Position numbers and translations under genes: made by a program. Under the pieces are notes generated by a model. It was not told where the DNA came from and made no database searches. It worked only from the letters and a program-made list of their open reading frames with translations. Source: Anaerobacillus isosaccharinicus (GTDB lineage Bacteria; Bacillota; Bacilli; Bacillales; Anaerobacillaceae). From it: DNA of 64,000 nt. Shown one piece after another: positions 33,122-42,200 of this stretch; the first letter of the stretch is position 1, and the number at the start of each line of letters is the position of its first letter. The DNA lies in assembly GCF_001866075.3 (NCBI RefSeq), contig NZ_CP063356.1, forward strand, positions 1,044,164-1,108,163. The letters are read 5' to 3'.

Positions 33122-33363
33122 CATTTAGGCAAATTGTCCCCTTCTTCACCTAACTACAGGTTAGATGATTGAGTGGATGTGTCAAGTGGTTTGGGCTTGA
33201 TGCATGCGCTCAATCATCTATACTCCCAAAGGTGAAGAAGAGGTGATTATTCTTATTGGTGTTCGTTAATAAGGTGTCTACTTTCTTGACATAGGTCCAT
33301 GATGTCCGATAAATTTCGAAAATGACAAAAAACCTTAAAATAACGGAACTGATGTCCCCTACG

Positions 33364-33415
33364 ACAAATACAAATACAAATACAAATACAAATACAACTA
33401 CAAATACAAATTACA
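33364..33415. repeat. (ACAAAT)n hexanucleotide tract
   Basis: About eight near-perfect ACAAAT units (two are imperfect, ACAACT and ACAAATT). It lies about 70 bp upstream of the YvyE gene start. Simple repeats like this can change length by slippage and alter spacing of upstream sites. Confidence 0.8.
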
Positions 33416-33486
33416 ACGACAACCAATCAGACGATCAAACAATCTAGAAGAATAAACAACCAACTACGCCAAAGGAAGTGTTATGA

Positions 33487-34119
33487 ATGCTAGCATCATA
33501 TTTTACGGTTAAAGGATATGGGGAGCATGAGATTGTCATTCAGAAGTCACGGTTCATTGCTTACATAGACCGGGTCACGACTGAAGCCGATGCTCAAGCC
33601 TTCATTGAAAAAATAAAGAAGAAACATTGGGATGCAGCTCACAACTGCTCGGCTTATCTCATCGGCGAAAAAGATCATATCCAAAAAGCCAACGATGACG
33701 GTGAACCGAGCGGAACCGCTGGCGTACCGATGCTTGAAGTATTAAAAAAACGAGGCCTAAAAGATACAGTCGTTGTGGTAACTCGTTATTTCGGTGGCAT
33801 TAAGCTTGGTGCTGGCGGGCTAATCCGGGCATACGGAAGTTCGACGAGCGAAGGCTTGAACGCCACTGGGATCGTCGAGCGAAAGCTAATGCAAATCTTT
33901 CATACTAAAGTTGACTATACATGGCTTGGAAAGCTAGAAAATGAACTTCACTCTTCGCGCTATTTAATAAAGGAAATTAACTATTTAGATCATGTTGAAA
34001 TTCAAACCTACGTGGCCAGCGCCGAAGTGGATCAGTTTATTACCTGGATGACCGACATGACAAATGGCCAGGCAGAGATTGACAAGGGTGAGCAAGAGTA
34101 TTTGGAGGAAGATGTATAG
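33487..34119 (+). CDS. yvyE: YigZ/IMPACT-family protein
   Basis: 210 residues. Conserved UPF0029 features: IQKSRFIAYIDRV, HNCSAYLIG, DDGEPSGTAGVPMLEVL and VTRYFGGIKLGAGGLIRAY, followed by a C-terminal DUF1949-type domain. In Bacillus this gene (yvyE) lies divergently beside degS, as here, but with an IS3 between them. Role in translation stress is suspected for the family; not proven. ATG 33487 with AAAGGAAG upstream. Confidence 0.92.
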   Translation: MLASYFTVKGYGEHEIVIQKSRFIAYIDRVTTEADAQAFIEKIKKKHWDAAHNCSAYLIGEKDHIQKANDDGEPSGTAGVPMLEVLKKRGLKDTVVVVTRYFGGIKLGAGGLIRAYGSSTSEGLNATGIVERKLMQIFHTKVDYTWLGKLENELHSSRYLIKEINYLDHVEIQTYVASAEVDQFITWMTDMTNGQAEIDKGEQEYLEEDV

Positions 34120-34172
34120 GCATGGCCACTCTAATTGAACTATAAAGGGAGAAAAATTCAAATATAAGTTTG

Positions 34173-34206
34173 CAAAAACGCTGAAACATCAGCGTTTTTT
34201 TATTTT
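34173..34206 (+). terminator. Terminator of the yvyE gene
   Basis: AAACGCTGA / TCAGCGTTT with a short AACA loop, followed by TTTTATTTTT. Confidence 0.85.
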
Positions 34207-34287
34207 TATAGTCCATTTACTTGGAAAGTGACGCTTTTTTAATGTTTGTACAGTAACCAGAGGCATTAATTTTTGATACAAAATTAA

Positions 34288-34402
34288 TATATTAGCCAAA
34301 ATCGAGACTTTATTAGCGAAAAAATACATTTATTAGCCAAATGTAAATTTTATTAGCCAAAACGGCTACTTTATTAGCCAAACCAGCTAAATTATTAGCC
34401 AC
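34288..34402. repeat. Six phased TTATTAGCCAAA repeats (20-21-bp period)
   Basis: TATTAGC recurs at 34290, 34311, 34331, 34351, 34372 and 34393, a spacing of 20 or 21 bp, close to two helical turns. Core TTATTAGCCAAA with variable AT/GC filler. No ORF covers it; it lies about 145 bp upstream of the LCP gene. It could bind a protein on one face of the helix or bend DNA. Confidence 0.8.
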
Positions 34403-34546
34403 CACAATTACATTAATCAAAAAATACATTTACACATCGCCTCCCACCATATAAAATAGGTAAGATGTTCAAAAATGTAACTTTTATTCTATGAATATCG
34501 TCTAATTATGTCGACTAGTATTTTAAATTAAAGGGGTGTTACTAAA

Positions 34547-35524
34547 ATGGCTCTAACAAGAAATCAAATAAAGAAAGAAAAGCGCAGAAAAAGTGGCTTA
34601 TATAAATTTTTCAAAACGATCAGTTTACTTATCATTACATTATTAGTTATAGGTGGTGCGGCATTCGGATACCTAGTAATAAAGGCTGCTGATGTCACTT
34701 CAAGTGCGCAACAGGACTTAGAGCGTGGTGACCGTTCAGAAAAAAGAGATATGGCAGTCAACCCTAGTAGAGATAGCATATCAGTACTATTTTTAGGGGT
34801 AGATGATCGGACCGAAAGTCTGCGCGGTAGAACGGATGCAATGATTTTAGCTACATTTAATAAGGATGATCACACAATTAAAATGGTCAGTATCCCACGT
34901 GACTCTCGAGTTGAAATTGCAGGTCGTAATAAGATGGATAAAATCAATCACGCCCACGCATTTGGTGGTGTTGATACAGCAATTTCAACAGTAGAGAGTT
35001 TATTTGATATACCTGTGGACTATTTTGTTAAACTAAACTTTGACGCTTTTATGGAAATTATTAATGAGCTTGGTGGCGTTGAATTAGATGTAAAATTTTC
35101 TTTTACAGAGATGGATAGTAACGATAAAAAAGGCGCGATAAAAATTAACAAAGGTCTTCAAACTTTAAATGGTGAAGAAGCACTTGCGTATGTGAGAATG
35201 AGAAAAGCTGATCCAAGGGGCGATCTTGGTCGTGGCGAACGCCAGCAGGAAGTTATAAAGGCGATTATTGAAAAGACTGCTTCAATGTCTTCGATTACTA
35301 AATATGATAACTTACTAGACAGCATTGAAAAGCATCTAGCAATGAATTTCACATTCCAAAATATCGTTTCATTGCATAAATACGGTAGATCCATTAATAA
35401 TATTGAAACAATGCAGTTAGACGGTGAAAATAGCACCATAAGTGGTGTATATTACTATAAATTAAAAGAAGAGTCTATTAAAGAAATATCAACTACTCTA
35501 AAAAATCACTTAGGCATAAACTAG
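34547..35524 (+). CDS. LytR-CpsA-Psr (LCP) cell-wall glycopolymer ligase
   Basis: 325 residues. N-terminal basic stretch, one TM helix (residues about 24-48: TISLLIITLLVIGGAAFGYL), then the LCP domain: LFLGVDDR, RGRTDAMIL, SIPRDSRVEI (Arg/Asp diphosphate site), KINHAHAFGG, and RMRKADPRGDLGRGERQQEV. LCP enzymes attach wall teichoic acid or secondary cell-wall polymers to peptidoglycan; here it may anchor the polymer that SLH domains bind. AGGGGTG precedes ATG 34547. Confidence 0.93.
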   Translation: MALTRNQIKKEKRRKSGLYKFFKTISLLIITLLVIGGAAFGYLVIKAADVTSSAQQDLERGDRSEKRDMAVNPSRDSISVLFLGVDDRTESLRGRTDAMILATFNKDDHTIKMVSIPRDSRVEIAGRNKMDKINHAHAFGGVDTAISTVESLFDIPVDYFVKLNFDAFMEIINELGGVELDVKFSFTEMDSNDKKGAIKINKGLQTLNGEEALAYVRMRKADPRGDLGRGERQQEVIKAIIEKTASMSSITKYDNLLDSIEKHLAMNFTFQNIVSLHKYGRSINNIETMQLDGENSTISGVYYYKLKEESIKEISTTLKNHLGIN

Positions 35525-35529
35525 CAAAG

Positions 35530-35576
35530 TAAATGGGCTGACAAAGGAACAAACCTTTTTGTCAGCCCTTTTTCTA
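35530..35576 (+). terminator. Terminator of the LCP gene
   Basis: GGGCTGACAAAGG / CCTTTTTGTCAGCCC stem, followed by TTTTTCTA. Confidence 0.85.
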
Positions 35577-35609
35577 TATTTTTCAAAACACCTTCCATAA
35601 AATAACTTT

Positions 35610-35638
35610 TTTTCTATTAACCTATTACATGTTATACT
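35610..35638 (+). promoter_or_regulatory. Candidate extended -10 promoter of secA2
   Basis: TGTTATACT (35630-35638) gives an extended -10 (TG, one base, TATACT); a weak -35 (TTTTCT) lies 17 bp upstream. It sits about 65 bp before the secA2 start, after the LCP terminator. Confidence 0.45.
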
Positions 35639-35706
35639 GTATATTGAGAAATTATAAACAATCGCTAATTATTGTTACCTTTTTTATTTTTAAGGAGAGA
35701 AAATGC

Positions 35707-38064
35707 ATGCTTACCTATATAAAAAAAATCATAGGCACAGACCAAGATCGTAAAATTAAAAAATATTCAAAAATAGTAGAAAAAATTAATAAGCTAGAGC
35801 CAGAATTTGAAAAACTTTCAGATGAGCAACTCATTTCAAAAACCAATTACCTTAAAGAAGAACTTGCAAATGGTAAATCATTAGAAGATATAAAAGTAGA
35901 AGCCTTTGCTGTTGTCCGTGAAGCATCTAAACGAGTTTTAGGAATGCGACATTATGACGTTCAGCTAATAGGTGGGTTAGTTTTATTAGAAGGAAACATA
36001 TCTGAAATGGCTACAGGTGAAGGAAAAACTTTAGTCGCTTCCCTTCCAAGTTACTTGCGCGCTTTAGAAGGAAAAGGTGTCCATGTTATTACAGTTAATG
36101 ACTATCTTGCTCGTCGAGACAGAGAAATCATTGGTCAAATCCATGAATTCCTTGGATTGAAGGTTGGATTAAACTTACCTGGCTTGGGAACAACTGAAAA
36201 GCAAGAAGCTTACAATGCCGATATTACATATGGTGTTGGGACTGAATTTGGGTTCGATTATTTAAGAGACAACATGGTTTATGACGAACGTCAAAAAGTC
36301 CAGCGCACATACCACTATGCGATTATTGATGAAATTGATAGCGTCTTAATTGACGAAGCAAAGACACCATTAATCATTGCTGGTAAAACAACTGTCAGCC
36401 CTGACCTTTATTATATTTGTGCAAAACTAACAAAACGCTTCAAAGTTGATGTTGACTACATCTATGATGCTGAGCTAAAAAGCGTTAACTTTACCGACGA
36501 TGGCATTACAAAAGTAGAGCGAGCCTTTGGTATCGATAACTTATATGACCTTGACCATCAGACGTTATATCACTTTACACTTCAAGCGCTACGTGCTCGT
36601 GTTATGTTCCAAAAGGATGTTGAGTATATCGTAAGTGAAGGTGAAATTAAGCTTGTTGATATGTTTACCGGACGCATTATGGATGGAAGAAGCTATAGTG
36701 ATGGCTTACATCAGGCGATTGAAGCGAAAGAAGGCTTAGTCATCACAGAAGAAAATAAGACTCAAGCCCTTGTTACAATTCAAAACTACTTTAGAATGTA
36801 TCCGATTTTATCAGGAATGACAGGTACAGCAAAAACAGAGGAAAAAGAATTTCAAATGCTTTATAGCATGGATGTTATTCAAATCCCTACGAATAAACAA
36901 AGAATAAGAGTAGACTTAGAAGATCAAGTATATCAAACGAAGGAACAAAAATATCAAGCCGTTGCTCTAAAAGTCAAGGAATTACATGAAAAAGGACAAC
37001 CAGTTCTTGTTGGAACAACATCGATCATTCAATCAGAAACTGTAGCAAACTATATTGATGAACTTCAACTTCCATACGAGCTTTTAAATGCAAAAAGTGT
37101 AGAGAAAGAAGTTCAATTAATTTCCCTTGCTGGTCAAAAAGGACAAATTACCATTGCTACAAATATGGCTGGTCGAGGAACTGACATTATGTTAGGTGAT
37201 GGTGCCGAGGAGCTAGGTGGACTTTTCGTACTTGGAACAGAACGTCATGAAAGTCGTAGAATTGACAATCAGCTAAAAGGTCGTTCAGGTAGACAAGGAG
37301 ATCCTGGAACTACTCAATTCTTTATTTGCTTAGAAGATGAAATGATGCAACGCTTCGCTAGAGAAGACGTTAATGAGTGGAAAAAAGTTTTAAAAGCGGA
37401 TGATACTGGTTTAGTATTAAATAAAGAAATCCACGAGTTTATTGATAAAGTTCAGCATATATGTGAGAGCGGGAACTATTCAGCACGTGAGTATACTTTA
37501 AAGTTAGATGATATTGTTAACGAACAGCGAAATACGATTTATAGATTAAGAAATAAGGCCATTAACGATGATAATTCAATTACCCTTGTTCTACCTTTAG
37601 TTAAATCAGCTACTCAAAACCTCGTTGCAAAGTATTGTCCTGAGGAGCAGCTAACTGAAGAATGGAATATATCTGAGTTGAAAGTTCAGTTAAAGCATGT
37701 ACTTTATACTGAAGTAGACCTATTTTCTACTAAAATTTCAGAGTTAGAAGAAGTTGAAAAAGAAGTAGCAGATGTTCTTAATTCGTATATTACCCTTATC
37801 GAGGAGAATTCTGAAATTCAAGAATTTCAACTCAAGTGCAAACAGTTCCTACTAATGGCGTTAGATTTCCATTGGTTACAGCATATTGAAGAGATGACAC
37901 GTTTAAAAGAAGGTATCGGTTTGAGAAGCTATCAACAAGAAGACCCGATGCGTGTCTACGAGCGTGAAGGATTCGAATTATTTACAAAAATGTATCAAAA
38001 CATTGAACGCGACACTAGCATTCAACTTGCTAGAATTATAAAACACAACCAAAACGAAGTGTAA
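35707..38064 (+). CDS. secA2: Accessory Sec translocase ATPase SecA2
   Basis: 785 residues. SecA motor motifs: EMATGEGKTLVASLPSYLRA (Walker A), IIDEIDSVLIDEAKTPLIIAG (Walker B), NMAGRGTDIMLG and DNQLKGRSGRQGDPG. It lacks the C-terminal zinc SEC-C motif of canonical SecA and ends RIIKHNQNEV. In Bacillus anthracis SecA2 with SlaP exports the S-layer proteins; the neighbouring slaP and SLH genes fit. An upstream ATG at 35629 would add 26 unlikely residues; AAGGAGAG precedes 35707. Confidence 0.95.
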   Translation: MLTYIKKIIGTDQDRKIKKYSKIVEKINKLEPEFEKLSDEQLISKTNYLKEELANGKSLEDIKVEAFAVVREASKRVLGMRHYDVQLIGGLVLLEGNISEMATGEGKTLVASLPSYLRALEGKGVHVITVNDYLARRDREIIGQIHEFLGLKVGLNLPGLGTTEKQEAYNADITYGVGTEFGFDYLRDNMVYDERQKVQRTYHYAIIDEIDSVLIDEAKTPLIIAGKTTVSPDLYYICAKLTKRFKVDVDYIYDAELKSVNFTDDGITKVERAFGIDNLYDLDHQTLYHFTLQALRARVMFQKDVEYIVSEGEIKLVDMFTGRIMDGRSYSDGLHQAIEAKEGLVITEENKTQALVTIQNYFRMYPILSGMTGTAKTEEKEFQMLYSMDVIQIPTNKQRIRVDLEDQVYQTKEQKYQAVALKVKELHEKGQPVLVGTTSIIQSETVANYIDELQLPYELLNAKSVEKEVQLISLAGQKGQITIATNMAGRGTDIMLGDGAEELGGLFVLGTERHESRRIDNQLKGRSGRQGDPGTTQFFICLEDEMMQRFAREDVNEWKKVLKADDTGLVLNKEIHEFIDKVQHICESGNYSAREYTLKLDDIVNEQRNTIYRLRNKAINDDNSITLVLPLVKSATQNLVAKYCPEEQLTEEWNISELKVQLKHVLYTEVDLFSTKISELEEVEKEVADVLNSYITLIEENSEIQEFQLKCKQFLLMALDFHWLQHIEEMTRLKEGIGLRSYQQEDPMRVYEREGFELFTKMYQNIERDTSIQLARIIKHNQNEV

Positions 38065-38084
38065 GTTTGAGAGGAGTAACGATA

Positions 38085-38984
38085 ATGAAGCATTTTTTCA
38101 AGAAAAAAGACGATACACCACAACTACAAGGTGAAGAAAGTGCTGTATCTTCAAACGACCTTATTAATGAAACTGGAGCAGAAGTCGATGAAACAGAAGT
38201 AACTACCCAACTTTCTCTTCATCCTTCTTGGAACTTACAAAAACAAGATCTTTATGTATACCAATTTCTAAATGAAGAATGTCCACCTCTATTACCAAAT
38301 CAACTATCTTTATATGGAATAAGTCTTATTAAGGAAGATGGTTTCCGCGTTAGTGCTTTTATCCGTAATAGTTTAGACAAAGCAATCAAACTAGAAGAAA
38401 CAACATTAGTTTTACTAGATTCACAAGGACAAGTCCTAGGGAGAAAAGCTTTCAACTTAAGCGAAGTTGGTGAAATTCCAGCAAAAAGCAGTCGCCCATG
38501 GCATTTCCTTTTTACTAGTAAGGATCTCTTCTCACAAGATGAGCCTGCAGAAGGTTGGAAACTTGCTTTTCAATTAAAACCTTCTTCTCGAAAGCATGAA
38601 TTAGAACTAGCAGATAGTTGGAAAAATTCGTTAGCTGAAGATGATAAGAAGAAGCTAGAGGAAATGGTTAACAACCTTACACCACCAAAAGAAGGCGAAG
38701 TTAACTTTTTAGGACTCCAAGCAAAACGCGCGGAAACTGGTGATCTTCACGTAACGATGTTAATTAGAAATGGTAGTGAAAAAGATATCAACTTAGAGCA
38801 GCTTCCATTAATCATCGAGGACGCCAATGGCGATGTCGTTGCTAAAGGCGGATTTAAATTAGAGGAGTTTAAGGTTAAAGCAAACACAAGTAAGCCATGG
38901 ACATTCATTTTCCCATCCACTCTAGTATTGAAAGAAGATATGGATTTGAGTAGATGGAAGGCTTATCCACCAAAAACCAATTAG
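38085..38984 (+). CDS. slaP: SlaP, accessory Sec S-layer assembly protein
   Basis: About 299 residues, soluble (no signal peptide). It contains two copies of the SLAP_DUP domain: the first about residues 53-180 (LHPSWNLQKQDLYVYQF ... NSLDKAIKLEETTLVLLD ... SRPWHFLF), the second about 185-295 (ADSWKNSLAEDDKKKLEEM ... NGSEKDINLEQLPLIIED ... SKPWTFIF). In Bacillus anthracis slaP lies beside secA2 and aids S-layer export. The start at 38085 follows GAGAGGAG; only 20 bp separate it from secA2. Confidence 0.93.
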   Translation: MKHFFKKKDDTPQLQGEESAVSSNDLINETGAEVDETEVTTQLSLHPSWNLQKQDLYVYQFLNEECPPLLPNQLSLYGISLIKEDGFRVSAFIRNSLDKAIKLEETTLVLLDSQGQVLGRKAFNLSEVGEIPAKSSRPWHFLFTSKDLFSQDEPAEGWKLAFQLKPSSRKHELELADSWKNSLAEDDKKKLEEMVNNLTPPKEGEVNFLGLQAKRAETGDLHVTMLIRNGSEKDINLEQLPLIIEDANGDVVAKGGFKLEEFKVKANTSKPWTFIFPSTLVLKEDMDLSRWKAYPPKTN

Positions 38985-39029
38985 TTTCTCAAGGTCGACT
39001 TAATTGTCGGCCTATTTCATTTTTAAAAC

Positions 39030-39062
39030 AAAAAAAACCTATCCATAGAATGGATAGGAACA
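39030..39062 (-). terminator. Hairpin with T-run, minus strand
   Basis: CCTATCCAT / ATGGATAGG with a 3-nt loop, followed on the minus strand by TTTTTTTTGTTTT. Probably ends transcription between slaP and the subtilase; a weaker stem (AGGTCGAC/GTCGGCCT, 38991) lies next to the slaP stop. Confidence 0.75.
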
Positions 39063-39219
39063 AACTAGAAGGCTATCAACCAAGCTTACTAATTTATCAT
39101 TTCAGTACATAATTAAGGTAGTTTGTTTTTATATTTCTATTTTACCATCTTTACCCTCTGCAACCAACATTTTTCTTAAAAATAGTAAAAAATTTATATA
39201 TTCTCACATCTTCTTTAAG

Positions 39220-39258
39220 AAACAACATGACTGACATTGTATCAGCCATGTTGTTTGC
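39220..39258 (-). terminator. Terminator of the subtilase gene
   Basis: AACAACATGGCTGA / TCAGTCATGTTGTT with a 7-nt loop, followed on the minus strand by TTCTTAAAG; near-symmetrical and possibly bidirectional. Confidence 0.75.
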
Positions 39259-39266
39259 TTTTACTA

Positions 39267-42200
39267 CTACTTAAAGTTAACTGTTAATTCGTATGGAGAA
39301 ACACTTCCACCACCGAAAAAGTCTTTTACTCCAATATAGTAACTGCCTTTTTCCAAAGTAAGTTCGATAAATTCTGAATCTCCCTTACCATAGTAATCTA
39401 CTGATTTGATTAGCTTCTTTTTGGCATCATAAATTGCTAAAACACCATCAATATCCTTAGGAATAGCTAACTCAATCGTAGTTTTACTCGTTTTTACTAC
39501 ATCAAGATTATACATTTTTTCTTTATGGTTTGTTTCAAAGTAACCCTTTGTTGAAAGTTTATTTTTTGTAACTTCCTTAAGTGGAGTAACCGCTCCTGCT
39601 TTTGGTGCAGGTTTAATCGCTAATTCATAAGGTGTTAATGAAGCACCACTACCGTAGTAATAGTAATTCATGACCGCAACGAAATACTTCTTTCCTGCCT
39701 TAGCATTGAACGATCCTGTTACATCTTCTTGGTAACCATAGAAATAAATTGCGTTTCTCATTTCTTCATCACTTAACTCGCCATCTCCATCAATATCTTC
39801 CATAATTAACACAGCTGGCATAATCGGCTTAAACAAATCTTCAGGTAAACCATTTCGTTCCTTCTCACTGACGATTGGAGCTTGAAGAGTTAAGCCAAAC
39901 AATTGATCTTTATCTGATTCAAAGTAGAAGTAGTCTACTTCGTTACCCATCGCAAAGTTCCCTTTAACCGTTTTATTGTCAGGAAGCACTACTGCTTCTT
40001 CTGGTTTATGGTTAGGAGCATACTTATCTTGAGGGTTTTCAAGGATTAATTTAGAGCTAACACTGTACTCATCCAAAGACGGTCCATAATAAAAATTTTG
40101 TAACATAACAATATATGTCTGATCTTTTTCTAATCCTACAAATAAATTATTATTTGATTTAAAGCCACCGTAATAATAATCATATGGGTCATTATAGGCA
40201 ACATGATAAAGCATTTCTTCTTTTTCGTCATATCTTAAAACAGTCGCCATTGGCATCATCGTCTCAGTTTTGTTAAAAGAGAACTGGTAAATACCATTAT
40301 AATCAGGCTGTACTTTAAAAAGGTCAATATCACCATAGATTTGGAAATAACCTTTAGCCTCTGTCCCTAATTCATAACTTGGAGCAGCTTCAAGAACCTT
40401 TTGTACCATTTCCTTTTCATAGAAATAGTAACTGTAGTAATAATCTTGTTGGAACTCACTAGGAGTTTTAGTTAATCTATCTCGCTTAAATTCTTCAATT
40501 ACTTCCTCATACGTCTCTTCATAGTAGTACATATCATACATATTCATTGGGAAGCCATCTTCATCAGGTGGTAATTGCTCACCTCTAATGCGAATATGAT
40601 ATGGAATGTGCGAATTCGGATAAACCATATCTTGCTCCTGAAAACCATAATAATCGAAATACATGAAAGGACTATAGTAGTAATAATCCATTGCATTTGT
40701 TACTTCTAAAACATATTCCACTCCAGGGTATGCTTCAAATACAAGTGTTTCTCCTTCTCCGACACCATTATTATTAGATCTCTCCATTGGCCAAGGTCCC
40801 ATGAAATCATTATCATAGTAGCTTTTACCTAACATATCAGGTGGAACCATTCTGAACTCTTCGCCACGGTATACATTTAACATGATGTTTACTCCAGGAA
40901 CACCTATAACATTAATTTCTAAAATTTGTTGCTCATCTACTGAAAAAGTGAAATAGTCATAATCAGCACCATTATTTTTTTCTGCTGTTTTTTCTTCTTT
41001 TTGTTCAGCTTTGTTTGCAGCTTCTACTACTTCTTCTGTATCGAAATCCTCGTCCGTCTCTATTGGTTTAGCAGTTAAATAGAATGGACCATCCTTTTGC
41101 CAGAAAGAAGAGTAAGGAATTGACTCAATATGGAAAGGGATAGCACCAGTTATGCCATCATCTTTCCAATCATCAGCAATCTGCAAGTGAAGTGTATAGC
41201 GAGAGGCACCTTCCTTGCTGTATTTTCCAAACGCATCTTTGACACCAATAAGAAGTGTTCCGTCTTCCTCAGCATTATATAAATAAGCTTCAATCTTTCC
41301 TTCTTGAACATCATTTACTTTTACGTTATTGACGACTTCTGAATTTTCGCCAAGATGTTTAATGACCATTTCATAGTCATAAAGCTTGGCACCTTCAAGG
41401 GTTAATTGAACTTTTTGTCCTGCTTCTACAGGGATTTTGTACCAATTGATTTGAGAAGGAAGCTTGATATGACCTTCTGCAATGCCTTCGTTATTCGCAA
41501 TAAAAGGCTCAATTGCACCTTTAACTAGGTCATCAGATGCTGTGTTAAACTTCGGAAGCTTTTTCACATCATATTGAAGTGCAGCAACAGGATCTACTAA
41601 CCCAAAACCGAACTCCATGTTATAACCTGGTGTGCCAATATCTTTAGCTGTTTGTTGAAGAATATATTTAACTTGTAAAGGTGTTAAATTAGGGTGTTTT
41701 GATAAAAGTAGTGACGCCACGCCTGCTACTATAGGGGCAGACATTGAAGTTCCACTTAACTCCATAAATGTTGAATGTTTATCAACGTCAAAAAATGGAG
41801 CATAGATAGCCTCTCCTGGAGCAACGATATCAACACTCGGTCCATAGTTTGAGAATGTTGCTAGTTTCGTTTGATCATTAAGTGCTCCAACACTAATAAC
41901 TCCTTCAAATGCTGCTGGATATCTAGAAGTTGAACTACCTTCATTCCCAGCTGAGGCAACGATTGTAATCCCAGCATCTAAAGCAATGTTAACAGCATCT
42001 TCTAAAATTTTTGATGGATAATATGAACCTAAACTCATATTGATAACTTGGGCGCCTTGGTTCACTGCATATAAAATACCTTCTGCGACAATGTAATCGC
42101 TAGAACCCCAACCTCGATTAAATACATCGATAGGAAGAATTTTTGCATTCGGGTTAATTCCATAACCACCAATTCCATTGTTCGCCTCAGCGGCGATAAT

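Larger units (their letters stand above)
31838..33299 (+). mobile_element. IS3-family insertion sequence
   Basis: 1462 bp with related ends starting TGGA (TGGATGTTGAATAAAAAGTG left, TGGACCTATGTCAAGAAAGT right, inverted), an orfA/orfB pair and a 3-bp target duplication TGA (31835-31837 and 33300-33302). Removing one TGA restores a palindromic repeat unit, which supports these ends. Confidence 0.9.
31710..33362. repeat. Dispersed TAACGGACCTGAGATCCGCTA-type palindromes, one split by IS3
   Basis: Four related units: ATCGGACACCAGATCCGTTA (31714), TAACGGACCTGAGATCCGCT (31764), TAGCGGAACTGA joined across the IS3 element to TGTCCGATA (31825 / 33300), and TAACGGAACTGATGTCC (33341). Each is an imperfect palindrome with CGGA/TCCG arms. 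Removing the IS3 plus one TGA copy restores the third unit exactly. Function unknown. Confidence 0.65.
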
